From the NCBI RefSeq assembly GCF_000964465.1, contig NZ_BANH01000005.1:62001-126000 (forward strand): DNA of 64,000 bases, read 5' to 3'. Shown one piece after another: positions 63,786 to 64,000 of the stretch. The notes beneath the pieces were generated by a model, which saw only the letters and a list, made by a program, of their open reading frames with translations, made no database searches and was not told where the DNA came from. The translations under genes were made by a program, and so were the position numbers. This stretch comes from Gluconobacter thailandicus F149-1 = NBRC 100600 (lineage in GTDB: Bacteria; Pseudomonadota; Alphaproteobacteria; Acetobacterales; Acetobacteraceae). Position 1 is the stretch's first letter, and every line of letters starts with the position of its first letter.

Positions 63786-64000
63786 TTACAGGTTCTCCTG
63801 CTCGCTATCTCCATCCGTCGGGGCCGCTGACTGAACAGTGCCCGTTGAATGATGGGCATGTCTGGCCTGCTCCCGAATTTCAGGAAAACGGGCGATCGTG
63901 TCGCCTATGTTGAAAGCAAGCAGAACAAGACTGACCACCAGAAGGGACGTTCCTTTCCCCACAACCTGACGGCGACGCCAGAAGTACCCCGGCAGAAACA
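63786..64000 (-). CDS. Unidentified protein, C-terminal part (partial)
   Basis: An open frame enters from the right edge and ends with TAA at 63786-63788, about 71 codons. It has a basic stretch (W-R-R-R-Q), one membrane helix (T-S-L-L-V-V-S-L-V-L-L-A-F), and a polar tail with many histidine, alanine and glutamate residues. No Met is visible, though a GTG occurs near the edge. I do not recognise it, and the start may lie outside the window. Confidence 0.5.
   Translation of the reverse strand, partial: FLPGYFWRRRQVVGKGTSLLVVSLVLLAFNIGDTIARFPEIREQARHAHHSTGTVQSAAPTDGDSEQENL

Overview
The window looks like chromosomal DNA of an acetic acid bacterium (Acetobacteraceae, most like Gluconobacter). 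Coding is dense and fairly GC-rich. Genes often overlap as ATGA or TGATG. A pntAA-pntAB-pntB transhydrogenase operon runs straight into two zinc alcohol dehydrogenase genes. The organism assignment is inference from gene content; no rRNA is present. I see no tRNA, rRNA, CRISPR array, insertion sequence or prophage.

Layout. 1-4.05 kb (minus): an overlapping set of membrane-protein genes that reads as a shortened, diverged hydrogenase-4/formate-hydrogenlyase-like membrane module, running off the left edge into a HyfG-like gene. 4.0-6.9 kb (minus): aldo-keto reductase, holC, pepA. 7.0-17.4 kb (plus): a small exported protein, cysQ, tsaC/sua5, then the outer-membrane assembly block lptF-lptG-lptD-surA with rsmA and tag. 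17.5-24.9 kb (minus): cfa, rplI-rpsR-rpsF, a GNAT acetyltransferase, rpoD, dnaG. 25-30.2 kb (plus): pnt-adh-adh. 30.2-33.3 kb (minus): a CDF metal transporter, a chemoreceptor and yqeY. 33.5-38.1 kb (plus): carA, with an extra N-terminal helix-turn-helix, and carB. 38.2-38.9 kb (minus): an AT-rich XRE regulator plus DUF2975 pair. 39.1-42.9 kb: greA, ilvA, a broken TonB-like gene, DUF1330, upp, msrB, csbD. 43.0-49.1 kb (plus): gpmI, envC-like, ctpA, yibQ-like, rppH. 49.0-52.6 kb (minus): ABC exporter, cca, DUF1285. 52.7-60.2 kb (plus): moxR, DUF58, DUF4159, a VWA-type membrane protein and an ankyrin protein. 60.3-64 kb: an epoxide-hydrolase-like enzyme diverging from a TetR regulator, then rnhB-ccrM on the minus strand and one partial gene at the right edge.

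How it fits together: most of the window is housekeeping. It covers LPS and outer-membrane assembly, division-site peptidoglycan control, the replication, transcription and translation core, pyrimidine and arginine precursor supply, uracil salvage, and cell-cycle DNA methylation. The accessory or unusual parts are the Hyf-like module, the pnt-adh redox operon set between dnaG and yqeY, the HTH-CarA fusion with a perfect 17-bp inverted repeat upstream, the XRE/DUF2975 island with two matching palindromes, and a tight cluster of GANTC sites in front of rnhB-ccrM.
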